This document shows positions 15,740 to 25,178 of a stretch of DNA of 64,000 nt, one piece after another; position 1 is the stretch's first letter; every line of letters begins with the position of its first letter. The notes beneath the pieces are model-generated. The model ran no database searches, was not told the origin of the DNA, and worked only from the letters and a program-made list of their open reading frames with translations. The position numbers were made by a program, and so were the translations under genes. Source of the DNA: Hyphomicrobiales bacterium (lineage in GTDB: Bacteria; Pseudomonadota; Alphaproteobacteria; Rhizobiales; Rhizobiaceae); assembly GCA_900467185.1 (NCBI GenBank), contig UBPA01000003.1, positions 124,001 to 188,000 on the forward strand. The letters run 5' to 3'.

Positions 15740-16835
15740 TCAGAGCCACCACGACGGGGCAATGGTCCGATGCCTTGGGCCGGTCCCATCCGGTGCGGGG
15801 ATAGCGTTCGACGTCCTGGCCCGGCGGAAATACGGTGCGATAGGGCTGCCCGGCGCGGATGATCTCCGGCACGGCGCCGGCATTGCGCGTGGCCAGCGCT
15901 GGCGACAGCCAGATATAGTCGAGCTGGCAGAGATGACGCTCCGCCGGGCCGCGGCTGTGGAACAGCGTCCAGCGATCGAGCACCGGTCGCCGCTGGACGA
16001 CGTTCTCGGCGAAGCCATCCGCTGCAAACACGTCGAGCGCTGCGGACGCGTCCGCTGCCGGCACGAAACCGTAACCGTTGCGGCGGTCGCCGGTGACGTC
16101 GATGCGCTCGCGATAATCGTTCATGTCGCCGCAGATCGCAAAGCTTGCGGCCTGCAGTTGGCCGGCGAACCGTTTTTCGATGATGCTGCGCACCGCCAGC
16201 GCCTCGGCACGCCGCACCGGCATGGTGGAAAGCCGGCCGTCCACCCCGTCACGGCTCGGGCCCATCGACTTGAAATGGACGACGAACAGCGTCAGCGGCC
16301 GTCCGCCGATCGTCAGCTCCAGCTGCAGGCAGTCGCGGCGGAAGATGCGGTCCTCCGGGACGTTCGTGCGGGCGATCTCCGCATCGTGAAGGCCGAGGTC
16401 CGCATAGGTCAGCGCGGCGTGCGAGATGGCGCCGGTGCAGACGATCGCCTCGCCGTCGCGCGTCGTCTCCCGCATCATCACCGCGACGTCGATGCCGCGT
16501 CCGTCGTTTCCCTCGATCAGCACCTTCTTGCGATAGCCGCTGCCCATCATCCGGTAGAGATAGCCATATTCGAAGGCTTCCAGTGCGGCGATGTCGTCGG
16601 CCTCCTGCAGGCAGAGAATGTCGGCATCGCAATCGGCGATCGCCAGTGCCGACATCTGCCGCGTGTCGTCGGCATGGGTGATGGTGCGCGCCTCTTCGAG
16701 ACGCTCATAGGCCGCCTCGTTGCCGATATCGAACAGGCGAAGCACGCGGTCCTGCTTGGATGGGTTGCGGAAACCGGAGAAATCGAACCGGCGCATGAGG
16801 TTTTCGATGTTGAAGGTGGCAAGTCGAAGGGTCAT
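15732..16835 (-). CDS. Endonuclease/exonuclease/phosphatase-family protein
   Basis: 367 residues from the ATG at 16835. It begins with the family strand 'RLATFNIENL' and has 'DILCLQEADD' (metal-binding Glu), 'FVVHFKS', 'ICGDMNDYRE' (the GDxN metal motif) and a C-terminal 'ASDHCPVVV' (catalytic Asp-His). All active-site elements of the DNase I-like fold are present. No signal peptide is visible, so it should act in the cytoplasm on a phosphodiester or phosphomonoester. A longer open frame upstream has no family similarity. It overlaps the Nudix gene by 8 bases. Confidence 0.88.
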   Translation of the reverse strand: MTLRLATFNIENLMRRFDFSGFRNPSKQDRVLRLFDIGNEAAYERLEEARTITHADDTRQMSALAIADCDADILCLQEADDIAALEAFEYGYLYRMMGSGYRKKVLIEGNDGRGIDVAVMMRETTRDGEAIVCTGAISHAALTYADLGLHDAEIARTNVPEDRIFRRDCLQLELTIGGRPLTLFVVHFKSMGPSRDGVDGRLSTMPVRRAEALAVRSIIEKRFAGQLQAASFAICGDMNDYRERIDVTGDRRNGYGFVPAADASAALDVFAADGFAENVVQRRPVLDRWTLFHSRGPAERHLCQLDYIWLSPALATRNAGAVPEIIRAGQPYRTVFPPGQDVERYPRTGWDRPKASDHCPVVVALNV

Positions 16836-17001
16836 GAAGGCATCCGCTGTCTCGTCCCGACCATAGACGGGACGGCGAAAGAGGCAAGCGTGGAAGCGGC
16901 TGTGCTCACGCAAGCAACCACTCATCTGCCGGAACCGTCATTCCCGCAAAGGTCGCTCTGCCCTATCTGGGTCTGCACGACGGACAACAGGAGGAAACAG
17001 C

Positions 17002-18060
17002 ATGGAATACCGCAACCTCGGCCGCTCGGGCCTCAAGATCTCCACCATCACCATGGGGACGATGACCATGGGCGGCAAGGGCTGGGCCTCGATGGTCGGC
17101 AGCCAGGGCGTGGACGAGGCCCGCCGGCTGATCGACATGTGCCTCGACGCTGGCGTCAACCTGATCGACACCGCCAACGCCTATTCCGCCGGCGCCTCGG
17201 AGGAAATTATCGGCGAGGTTCTGGGCGGCAAGCGCAAGAACGACGTGCTGATCGCGACCAAGGCGCGCTTTCCCACGGGCGACGGCGTAAACAATCAGGG
17301 CCTGTCGCGCCACCACCTCATCCGCGAATGCGAGGCCAGCCTCAAACGGCTGAACACCGACGTCATCGACCTCTACCAGGTCCACCAGTGGGACGGACAG
17401 ACGCCGCTGGACGAAACGATGGCGGCGCTGGACACGCTCGTGCAGCACGGCAAGGTGCGCTACATCGGCTGCTCCAACTTCTCCGGCTGGCACATCATGA
17501 AGGCCATGGGCATCAGCGCCAGCGACCACCGCCACCGCTTCGTCAGCCAGCAGATCCACTATACGCTCGAAGCGCGCGAGGCCGAATACGAGCTTCTGCC
17601 GATCTCGATCGACCAGGGCCTCGGCGTTCTCGTGTGGAGCCCCATCGCCGGCGGCCTGCTCTCCGGCAAGCACCGGCGCAACCATACGCCGGAGGGCAGC
17701 CGTCAGGCCGCCGGCTGGACGGAACCGCCGATCCGCGACGTCGATCGTCTCTGGTCGATCGTGGATGTGCTGGTCGAGATTGCGGAAAGCCGCGGCGTGT
17801 CGGCCGCGCAGGTGGCGCTGGCCTGGCTGATCGGCCGCAAGGCCGTGACCTCGGTCATCATCGGCGGGCGGACGGAGGACCAGTTCCGCGACAATCTCGC
17901 TGCCGCCGACCTGAAACTGACGGACGAGGAACGCAGCCGCCTCGACACCGTCAGCGCGCCGCCCATTCTCTACCCCTACTGGCACCAGATGCAGACGGCC
18001 GCCGAGCGTCTTGGCGAAGCCGATCTGTCGCTTCTCGGCCCGCATATCGCCAGGGCGTAA
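17002..18060 (+). CDS. Aldo/keto reductase
   Basis: 352 residues, NADPH-dependent TIM-barrel oxidoreductase. The catalytic tetrad is complete: D56 and Y61 in 'IDTANAYSAG', K87 in 'IATKARF' and H128 in 'LYQVHQWD'. The cofactor-binding 'SVIIGGRTEDQFRDNL' lies near the C-terminus. The pattern fits the AKR11/12 (YajO/IolS-like) group that reduces aldehydes and sugars. The ATG follows a strong GGAGG site by about 7 bases. It appears to be a single-gene unit, ended by the hairpin at 18071. Confidence 0.92.
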   Translation: MEYRNLGRSGLKISTITMGTMTMGGKGWASMVGSQGVDEARRLIDMCLDAGVNLIDTANAYSAGASEEIIGEVLGGKRKNDVLIATKARFPTGDGVNNQGLSRHHLIRECEASLKRLNTDVIDLYQVHQWDGQTPLDETMAALDTLVQHGKVRYIGCSNFSGWHIMKAMGISASDHRHRFVSQQIHYTLEAREAEYELLPISIDQGLGVLVWSPIAGGLLSGKHRRNHTPEGSRQAAGWTEPPIRDVDRLWSIVDVLVEIAESRGVSAAQVALAWLIGRKAVTSVIIGGRTEDQFRDNLAAADLKLTDEERSRLDTVSAPPILYPYWHQMQTAAERLGEADLSLLGPHIARA

Positions 18061-18070
18061 TGCCCGAGCG

Positions 18071-18098
18071 CCCGCGGCGGACGATGGTCCGCCGCGGG
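18071..18098 (+). terminator. Bidirectional terminator hairpin
   Basis: A perfect 12-base stem, CCCGCGGCGGAC paired with its complement around the loop GATG. It lies between the convergent aldo/keto reductase and SHOCT genes, immediately after the first stop codon. There is no T-run. Confidence 0.6.
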
Positions 18099-18106
18099 AG
18101 CCGCGA

Positions 18107-19054
18107 TCAGAGACGCTTGAGCAGCTCGGCCTTCTTCGCGGAGAACTCGTCATCCGACAGGATACCTGCGGTTCGCAGGGCAGCCAGCTTCTCGATCAAG
18201 GCGATAACTTGCAGGCCGTCCGAAGCCGGCTGGGATGTCGAGGCCGCGGCCTGCGATCGATCCAATGCGGGAGCGGACGTTTCCGTGCGGGATTCCGCTG
18301 CATCCACCAGACGTTCCTCCAGCGACGCGCTCGAAGGGCTGATGGCGGCGAGCGGCGCGGACTGAGCGGAAGACCAGCTTTCCCCGCCCTTCTCGCCGGC
18401 GCCCGTGTGTTGCGCGGACCAGGGATCGGATCGGTCCGGAGCATCGGCATATCCGGCACCCGCATGGCTCTTGTCATGGTTGCCGCTCGGCTCGGCGCAG
18501 GGCAGATCCCCGCCATTGTTGAGGCGGCGAAGGCCGGAGACGGAAAAGGAACCGCGCTGGCTGGTAAAGGTCTGCGAGCCCCCGATACCCTGCTGCTGGC
18601 CGACGCCGGAGATCAGATGATCCTCCGTATCGTAGAGCGTCACGCCGTCGCCGTCTTTGATGGCAAGGCAGCGCTGGGACGGGAAGACGGCATAGGCGCT
18701 GTCGTTCTGCGCGCCGGTGCTGGAGGGAACGCCGAGCCACTGCGGCCACCAGGCGTGCTGCCCGCTCGAACCGTCCGGCAGATCGATGCGTCCGGACGAC
18801 AAGGCGTCCGCGAGGCTGTTACAGAGATTATCGACCGTCGTCTTCAGGCCGTGATTGAACATATCGCCGACCATGGTCATGCCGCCGCGCATCCATTGGC
18901 CGTGACCGCCGAGCTCCGCGATATCGAACTGCGCCATCGTGCCGTGTCCGCGCTTGACCGCAACGAGCATGGCCGTGACAGCGCTTTCGCTCAGCTGAAA
19001 CCGGCCGGCAAGGTTGGAAATAAAGGCTTTTGTGGCATCGCTCTGGCCCTGCAT
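18107..19054 (-). CDS. SHOCT-domain protein of unknown function
   Basis: 315 residues. The last 30 residues form a typical SHOCT (short C-terminal) motif, 'LIEKLAALRTAGILSDDEFSAKKAELLKRL'-like, read as an oligomerisation or targeting helix pair. The N-terminal 60 residues look helical and may be a small DNA- or protein-binding module. Residues 120-175 form a Gly/Gln-rich beta-like segment ('VFPSQRCLAIKDGDGVTLYD'), and 180-280 are low-complexity Ser/Ala/Pro linker. No signal peptide or membrane helix is present. GAGAGG precedes the ATG by 7 bases. Function unknown. Confidence 0.75.
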   Translation of the reverse strand: MQGQSDATKAFISNLAGRFQLSESAVTAMLVAVKRGHGTMAQFDIAELGGHGQWMRGGMTMVGDMFNHGLKTTVDNLCNSLADALSSGRIDLPDGSSGQHAWWPQWLGVPSSTGAQNDSAYAVFPSQRCLAIKDGDGVTLYDTEDHLISGVGQQQGIGGSQTFTSQRGSFSVSGLRRLNNGGDLPCAEPSGNHDKSHAGAGYADAPDRSDPWSAQHTGAGEKGGESWSSAQSAPLAAISPSSASLEERLVDAAESRTETSAPALDRSQAAASTSQPASDGLQVIALIEKLAALRTAGILSDDEFSAKKAELLKRL

Positions 19055-19149
19055 CGATCGTCCTCTCAGGTGACATCACGCGGGGAAAGCCGCGTACCCC
19101 TCTCATGACAGAGTGGTACGCGAATACATAGAGCGATGCTTGCAGACGA

Positions 19150-20379
19150 TCAGGCGACCTTGGCGAGTATTTCACCGCGAATGAGATGGGCGAGGCGCGA
19201 GATGCCCTCCTCGATCATGGTCTCATTGGCGCAGGAGAAGCTGACGCGCAGGGTGTTGGCGCCGGAGCCATCGGCGAAGAAGGCCTTGCCGGGCACGAAG
19301 GCGACCTTGGCGGTGACCAGCGATTTGGCCAGCAGCGCCGCCCCCTCCATGCCCACCGGCAGCGTCAGCCAGACGAACATGCCGCCTTCCGGACGCGTCC
19401 AAGACACGCCGTCGGGCATATGCGTTTCCAGCGCCTTCAGCATCGCATCGCGGCGCTGGCTGTAGACGGAGCGGATCTTGTCGACCTGCTGGTCGAAACC
19501 GCGCTCGGCCACATGGCAGATTGCCATCTGATTGATGGTCGAGGAATGCAGGTCGGCCGCCTGCTTCATCAGGACGAGCTTGCGGATGACCGGCATGGCG
19601 GCCACGACGAAACCGACACGCAGACCCGGCGCCAGCGTCTTGGAGAACGAGCCGCTATAGATCGTGCGTGTCTCGTTGATGGCGCCCTTGCGGGCGATTT
19701 CCAGCGCGAGGATCGGCGGGATCGCATCGCCGTTGAAGCGCAGCGACTGGTAGGCGCCATCCTCGATGATGGCGATGTCCATTTCGTCGGCCATATCGAT
19801 CAGCGCTTCGCGCTGGGTGCGCGTCACGGTCTCGCCGGTCGGGTTGGAGAAGTCGGCCGAGAGATAGGCGAACTTGACGCGGCCGCCGGCTTTCGCCGCC
19901 GTTTCCTGATAGGCGGCGGGCGTACGATTGCCGCCGGGCGTCAGCTGGTCGTAGTTCGGCTCGTAGGCATTGAAGGCCTGCAGAGCGCCGAGATAGGTCG
20001 GCCAGGTCACCAGCGCCGTATCGTTCGGCGACAGGAACAGCTTACCCAAATAATCGAGCGCCTGCTGCGACCCGGACGTGATGAGGATGTTTTCCGCCTC
20101 GCAAGGGATGCCGATCTTCGCCATCTCGCCGACCAGCCATTCGCGCAGCGGCAGATAGCCTTCGCTCACCGAATATTGAAGGGCGGCACCGACCGAGGGC
20201 CCGGAGAAGATATCGGCATAGGCCGCCTTGAATTCCGCATCCGGAAACAGCGCCGGGTCCGGAATGCCGCCGGCAAACGAGATGATGTCGGGGCGATCGA
20301 GCAGCTTCAGAAGTTCGCGAATTTCCGACGCGCGCATGCGGCTCGAGCGCGTTGCGAAAATGGATTCCCAGTCCAGCAT
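19150..20379 (-). CDS. PLP-dependent aminotransferase, class I/II (2-aminoadipate aminotransferase-like)
   Basis: 409 residues from the ATG at 20379, which has GAGGAAAC just upstream. It is a fold-type I aminotransferase: 'TSGSQQALDYLGKLF' for phosphate binding, N169 in 'DFSNPTGE', D207 and Y210 in 'IIEDGAYQSL', the PLP-lysine K247 in 'SGSFSKTLAPGLRVGF', and 'LRVSFS' near the end with the substrate-carboxylate arginine. The N-terminus 'ISFAGGIPDP' is typical of the group with LysN and MocR-type aminotransferases, which accept 2-aminoadipate, branched-chain or aromatic amino acids. It lacks an N-terminal winged helix, so it is an enzyme and not a MocR regulator. The substrate is not determined. 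Confidence 0.9.
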   Translation of the reverse strand: MLDWESIFATRSSRMRASEIRELLKLLDRPDIISFAGGIPDPALFPDAEFKAAYADIFSGPSVGAALQYSVSEGYLPLREWLVGEMAKIGIPCEAENILITSGSQQALDYLGKLFLSPNDTALVTWPTYLGALQAFNAYEPNYDQLTPGGNRTPAAYQETAAKAGGRVKFAYLSADFSNPTGETVTRTQREALIDMADEMDIAIIEDGAYQSLRFNGDAIPPILALEIARKGAINETRTIYSGSFSKTLAPGLRVGFVVAAMPVIRKLVLMKQAADLHSSTINQMAICHVAERGFDQQVDKIRSVYSQRRDAMLKALETHMPDGVSWTRPEGGMFVWLTLPVGMEGAALLAKSLVTAKVAFVPGKAFFADGSGANTLRVSFSCANETMIEEGISRLAHLIRGEILAKVA

Positions 20380-20632
20380 GGATGTTTCCTCGATAATGCT
20401 TTTGCCGAACCACATCACGGCAGGTGGAATAAGTCAACAATACTGACCTAAATCAGCGGAAAAAGTCCTCTCGTCGGGGTGGCCGAGAGAGGCGGGCGGC
20501 GGGCTGCAGCGGATGGGTGACATGGGAGATTATGCCGGACGTGGAGCGCCGGGCACGCATGCCCGGCGAGGTCTCTCGGGAAGGGTCCGGTCCTCGGCCG
20601 ACCTCCCCAGGCATCAGCGTGGCTGACACGTC

Positions 20633-20731
20633 TTACGCTTTGCCGGATGTCACACTGCACGCGATCAGGGCGCCGATGGCGCAGAGAATCGCGAAGTCGA
20701 ACCAGGCGAAATACTCCATCACAGTCGTCAT
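20633..20731 (-). CDS. Putative 32-residue membrane micro-protein
   Basis: Reads MTTVMEYFAWFDFAILCAIG followed by ALIACSVTSGKA and a TAA stop. A perfect AGGAGG Shine-Dalgarno lies about 7 bases before the ATG. The sequence is a single hydrophobic segment (about residues 8-26) with a short Lys-bearing tail, as in small inner-membrane proteins. It is too short for normal length cut-offs. Upstream is an AT-rich tract with a 17-base palindrome and a repeated ATCATTTTTGC box (20806-20846), which looks like a regulated promoter. It stands alone between the ilvC terminator and the aminotransferase gene. Function unknown. Confidence 0.6.
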   Translation of the reverse strand: MTTVMEYFAWFDFAILCAIGALIACSVTSGKA

Positions 20732-20805
20732 CACACTATCCTCCTCGATGTGGAACGAGACAGGGGTCAGTGTGCGCCCAACAGCGCGATCATGCAACCT
20801 TCAAT

Positions 20806-20846
20806 ATCATTTTTTGCGAAGCACAATCATTTTTGCACTGCAAAAA
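20806..20846 (-). promoter_or_regulatory. Direct repeat and 17-base palindrome upstream of the micro-protein
   Basis: ATCATTTTTTGC (20806-20817) and ATCATTTTTGC (20826-20836) are direct repeats 20 bases apart, on the same helix face. The second merges into the perfect odd palindrome TTTTTGCACTGCAAAAA (20830-20846). The tract is sharply AT-rich compared with its surroundings. An Lrp/AsnC-like or similar dimeric regulator could bind; no regulator is identified. Confidence 0.5.
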
Positions 20847-20875
20847 CAACGACTATGCCGATTGCTGCCATGAAC

Positions 20876-20901
20876 GAAAACGCCGGGCATGACAGCCCGG
20901 C
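20876..20901 (-). terminator. Intrinsic terminator of ilvC
   Basis: On the minus strand GCCGGGC (20901-20895), loop TGTCAT, GCCCGGC (20888-20882), then GTTTT. It lies 30 bases after the ilvC stop codon. Confidence 0.75.
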
Positions 20902-20930
20902 ATTCTCCTGTTCCGACCGTGGAAGGCGGA

Positions 20931-22632
<1,702 letters not shown>

Positions 22633-22653
22633 GGGCTGCAAACCTCCAAAAAA

Positions 22654-22667
22654 GTACCGTACGGTAC
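22654..22667. promoter_or_regulatory. Likely TetR operator palindrome
   Basis: GTACCGTACGGTAC is a perfect 14-base palindrome between the divergent TetR gene and the secreted-protein gene. It lies 22 bases from the TetR start codon, where it would overlap the promoter. Autoregulation is inferred from position. Confidence 0.6.
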
Positions 22668-22807
22668 GGTTCTGGTTATGCCGGATGCCGCGCTGCCGGT
22701 CAAGTCGCCGGATCGAAATTTATCGAAGACGCGGAAACTCGAGAATGGACCTCCCGCTTGCGCGCGGGCTGGTCTACAGATCGATCGGAAATATTCGGAG
22801 GAACACC

Positions 22808-23254
22808 ATGTCGAAGCGTTACGCCATCGCCTTCACGCTCGTCGCCGCGCTGTCGTCGGCGCCATCAGCCTTTGCGCAATCGACGGCGGAGACCCGGGAG
22901 CGGATCGAGTCGCTGCATGGCAATTCCCAAGGCTTCGACGACAGTTTCAAGCTGCTCACGGAGGCGATGCGCTTCGGCGATCCGGTCACGGTGGCCAATC
23001 TGGGCGCCTACCCGCTGACCATCAATGCCAATGGCGAGACCTACGAGATCCAGTCGGACGACGACATGGTGGAGAATTACGAGAAGCTGGTGATGCAGGA
23101 GACACAGAACAGCGTGGCGGAACAGGCCTATGGCGACCTGATCGTCAACAGCGACGGCGTCGGCTTTGCCAATGGCGCCCTGTGGATGGCGGCGATCTGC
23201 GACACGGACGACTGCGGCGTCTCGCACTGGGCCATCACCAGCATCAACAATTGA
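22808..23254 (+). CDS. Small secreted protein, NTF2-like fold suspected
   Basis: 148 residues with a signal peptide (hydrophobic 'IAFTLVAALSSAPSAFA', cleavage after AFA at about 23). The mature part has a pattern seen in a broad family of secreted NTF2-like proteins: 'DPVTVANLGAYPLTINANGETYEI', then a 'DMVENYEKLV' helix and 'DLIVNSDGVGFANGALWM'. A C-terminal pair of cysteines in 'ICDTDDCG' may form a disulphide. GGAGG stands 6 bases before the ATG. No enzyme motif was recognised, so its function is unknown. It faces the TetR gene and may be controlled by it. Confidence 0.72.
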   Translation: MSKRYAIAFTLVAALSSAPSAFAQSTAETRERIESLHGNSQGFDDSFKLLTEAMRFGDPVTVANLGAYPLTINANGETYEIQSDDDMVENYEKLVMQETQNSVAEQAYGDLIVNSDGVGFANGALWMAAICDTDDCGVSHWAITSINN

Positions 23255-23258
23255 CGGC

Positions 23259-23723
23259 TCAGACGGCGTAATCGACCGGAAACGCGCCCCCGCTTTTCAG
23301 GACCTCCATCGAGATCGAGGCGGAGACATCGAAGAGTTCCGTCTTGCGCACGATCTGCTTGTAGATGACGTCGTAATGTTCGACGCGCGGCAGCACGATC
23401 TTGAGGATATAATCGTAATTGCCGGTCAGCCGGTGCACCTCGACGATCTCCGGTATGTCGCGGATGATCCGGCGAAACCCGTCGATCCACTCATCGGAAT
23501 GCTGCGTCGTCTTGATGAGCGCAAAGACCGTTGTGGGCACGCCGATCCGGTCGCGATCGAGCACGGCGATTCGGCGGGATATATAGCCCGCCTCCTCCAG
23601 CCGCTGGATACGGCGCGAGCAGGCCGACAGCGACAGGCGGATCTTCTCGGCGAGCACCGTCACCGACTGGTCCGCGTCCTCCTGCAGCAATCCCAGCAGC
23701 TTCCGGTCACGATCGTCGAGCAT
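23259..23723 (-). CDS. Lrp/AsnC-family transcriptional regulator
   Basis: 154 residues, the usual length. Residues 1-55 form the helix-turn-helix ('LDDRDRKLLGLLQEDADQSV' and 'LSLSACSRRIQRLEEAGYI'), and 65-145 form the RAM (ligand-binding, oligomerising) domain. It lies back-to-back with an aspartate/glutamate racemase-like gene, which suggests local control in response to an amino acid. Two Lrp-like boxes lie in the intergenic region at 23748-23793. Its stop codon lies 4 bases from that of the convergent secreted-protein gene. Confidence 0.92.
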   Translation of the reverse strand: MLDDRDRKLLGLLQEDADQSVTVLAEKIRLSLSACSRRIQRLEEAGYISRRIAVLDRDRIGVPTTVFALIKTTQHSDEWIDGFRRIIRDIPEIVEVHRLTGNYDYILKIVLPRVEHYDVIYKQIVRKTELFDVSASISMEVLKSGGAFPVDYAV

Positions 23724-23747
23724 TCAGGCGTCCCCATGCAGTATGGC

Positions 23748-23793
23748 GCGCAAATATTGCACGCATCAGGTTTCTAACGCAATTCATTTGCGT
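23748..23793. promoter_or_regulatory. Two Lrp/AsnC-like boxes between regulator and racemase
   Basis: ACGCAATTCATTTGCGT (23777-23793) has perfect 6-base arms, ACGCAA and TTGCGT, about a 5-base centre. GCGCAAATATTGCACGC (23748-23764) repeats the CGCAA...TTGC theme. Their centres are 29 bases apart, roughly the spacing for a wrapped Lrp octamer. Binding by the adjacent AsnC protein is inferred. Confidence 0.5.
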
Positions 23794-23887
23794 GATCAGA
23801 CGCAGAAGAACCTGAAAATGCAAGCACATACGAAGAGATCCGCCGCATCATGGTCGTCATAGCAAACGAAGCAGGGGAAACGGCATC

Positions 23888-24610
23888 ATGCGCAAGATTG
23901 GCCTTATCGGTGGAATGAGCTTCGAGAGTTCGGCGGTCTATTACCGCATGGTCAACGAAGCGGTGCGGTCCCGCCTTGGCGGCCTGCACTCGGCCGAGGT
24001 CCTGCTGCATTCCGTGGATTTCCAGTCGATCGTCGATCTGCAGGTGGCAGGGCGCTGGGCCGATGCCGCCAAGCGCCTGGCCGATGTCGCGCGCGGACTG
24101 GAAGCCGCCGGTGCGGACTGCGTTCTGATCTGCACGAACACGATGCATCTGGTGGCCGAAGAGGTGCAGGCCGCGATCGGCGTTCCGCTGATCAACATCA
24201 TCGACGAGACGGCGCAGGCCATGACCGCCGCCGGCATCCGCCGGCCGCTGCTGCTTGCCACCCGCTACACGATGGAACACGGCTTCTACGCCGGTCGCAT
24301 GGCGGGCCTCGGCATCGAGGTCATGGTGCCCGACACCGATGATCGCACGCTCGTCCACGACGTCATCTTCAAGGAGCTCTGTGCCGGCCACATCCACGCC
24401 GCTTCGCGCGAGGTATTGCACGCGGTGATCGCCAAAGCGAAGGCACAGGGTGCCGATGCCGTCATTCTCGGCTGCACCGAGATCTGCCTGATCCTCGACC
24501 CCGATACGCTCGCCCTGCCCGGCTTCGATTCGACCGCCATCCATGCAAAGGCCGCCGTCGCCTTCGCGCTGAACGGAGCCGGCGAAACCGTCTGCCGCAA
24601 GGCAGCCTGA
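23888..24610 (+). CDS. Aspartate/glutamate racemase family protein
   Basis: 240 residues, YgeA-like. The two catalytic cysteines are present: C82 in 'LICTNTMH' and C196 in 'VILGCTEI'. The N-terminal 'GLIGGMSFESSAVYY' is the family start. It should interconvert the enantiomers of an acidic or other amino acid without a cofactor. It is transcribed away from the AsnC regulator gene, which probably controls it. GGGGAAAC precedes the ATG. Members of this family act on several amino acids, so the substrate is not assigned. Confidence 0.9.
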   Translation: MRKIGLIGGMSFESSAVYYRMVNEAVRSRLGGLHSAEVLLHSVDFQSIVDLQVAGRWADAAKRLADVARGLEAAGADCVLICTNTMHLVAEEVQAAIGVPLINIIDETAQAMTAAGIRRPLLLATRYTMEHGFYAGRMAGLGIEVMVPDTDDRTLVHDVIFKELCAGHIHAASREVLHAVIAKAKAQGADAVILGCTEICLILDPDTLALPGFDSTAIHAKAAVAFALNGAGETVCRKAA

Positions 24611-24620
24611 AACGACGGGT

Positions 24621-25025
24621 TCAGCCTGCGGCGTCGAACGCGGTGCGCGCCTCGCGGATGGCGCCGTGGTGGCTTGTCGACCAGTCCACGAGCGGCAGAA
24701 GCACGGTGAGGAACGAGCGGCCGAGGTCCGTCAGGGCGTAATCGACGCTCGGCGGATTGGTCGGGTAGACGGTGCGCGAAATATAGCCGTCACGCTGGAG
24801 ATCGCGCAGTGTCTGCGTCAGCATGCGCTGCGAAATATCCGGAATGGTGCGCTTGAGCGCCGAAAACCGCATCGGCCCCTCGCTCAGCGCATGAATCATC
24901 AGCGTCGTCCACTTGCCCGCGATGTTGCCGAGCACGTCGCGCATCGGGCAGTTCGCCGGTGTGAAGACGATGCCGCCGATCATGATGGCGCTTTCCCCCT
25001 GGGTCTTGCGGACGTTCGTGTTCAC
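24621..25025 (-). CDS. HxlR-family redox/aldehyde-responsive regulator
   Basis: 134 residues starting at GTG 25025, with AAAGGGA upstream. The winged helix of the HxlR family is evident: '[22 protein letters not shown]', '[31 protein letters not shown]' and '[14 protein letters not shown]'. C26 is the conserved N-terminal cysteine that acts as a redox or electrophile sensor in HypR/QorR-type members. It is divergent to a QOR2-like reductase gene, the arrangement of E. coli ytfH/qorB. The palindrome GGTCTC-TTTTC-GAGACC lies between the two genes. Confidence 0.9.
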   Translation of the reverse strand: MNTNVRKTQGESAIMIGGIVFTPANCPMRDVLGNIAGKWTTLMIHALSEGPMRFSALKRTIPDISQRMLTQTLRDLQRDGYISRTVYPTNPPSVDYALTDLGRSFLTVLLPLVDWSTSHHGAIREARTAFDAAG

Positions 25026-25103
25026 CGGTCGGTTCCCTTTCTGTGCCTATCGGCGAAAAAACTGCCGCCTTTACAGATGCGCCCTGCTCATGGATGAAGA
25101 GAA

Positions 25104-25120
25104 GGTCTCTTTTCGAGACC
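25104..25120. promoter_or_regulatory. HxlR operator candidate
   Basis: Inverted repeat GGTCTC (25104-25109) and GAGACC (25115-25120) around TTTTC, midway between the divergent HxlR and quinone-oxidoreductase genes. No other dyad of similar quality was seen in this gap. Confidence 0.5.
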
Positions 25121-25178
25121 ATATCTTTCATCGGCCTCGCCGGCAATGCCGCAGCCGTCATTCTTGAGAAGGAAGTCC

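Noticed and set aside
15558-18365. A 935-codon plus-strand frame across several genes
   Set aside because: It covers parts of four real genes on both strands and matches none; no start signal.
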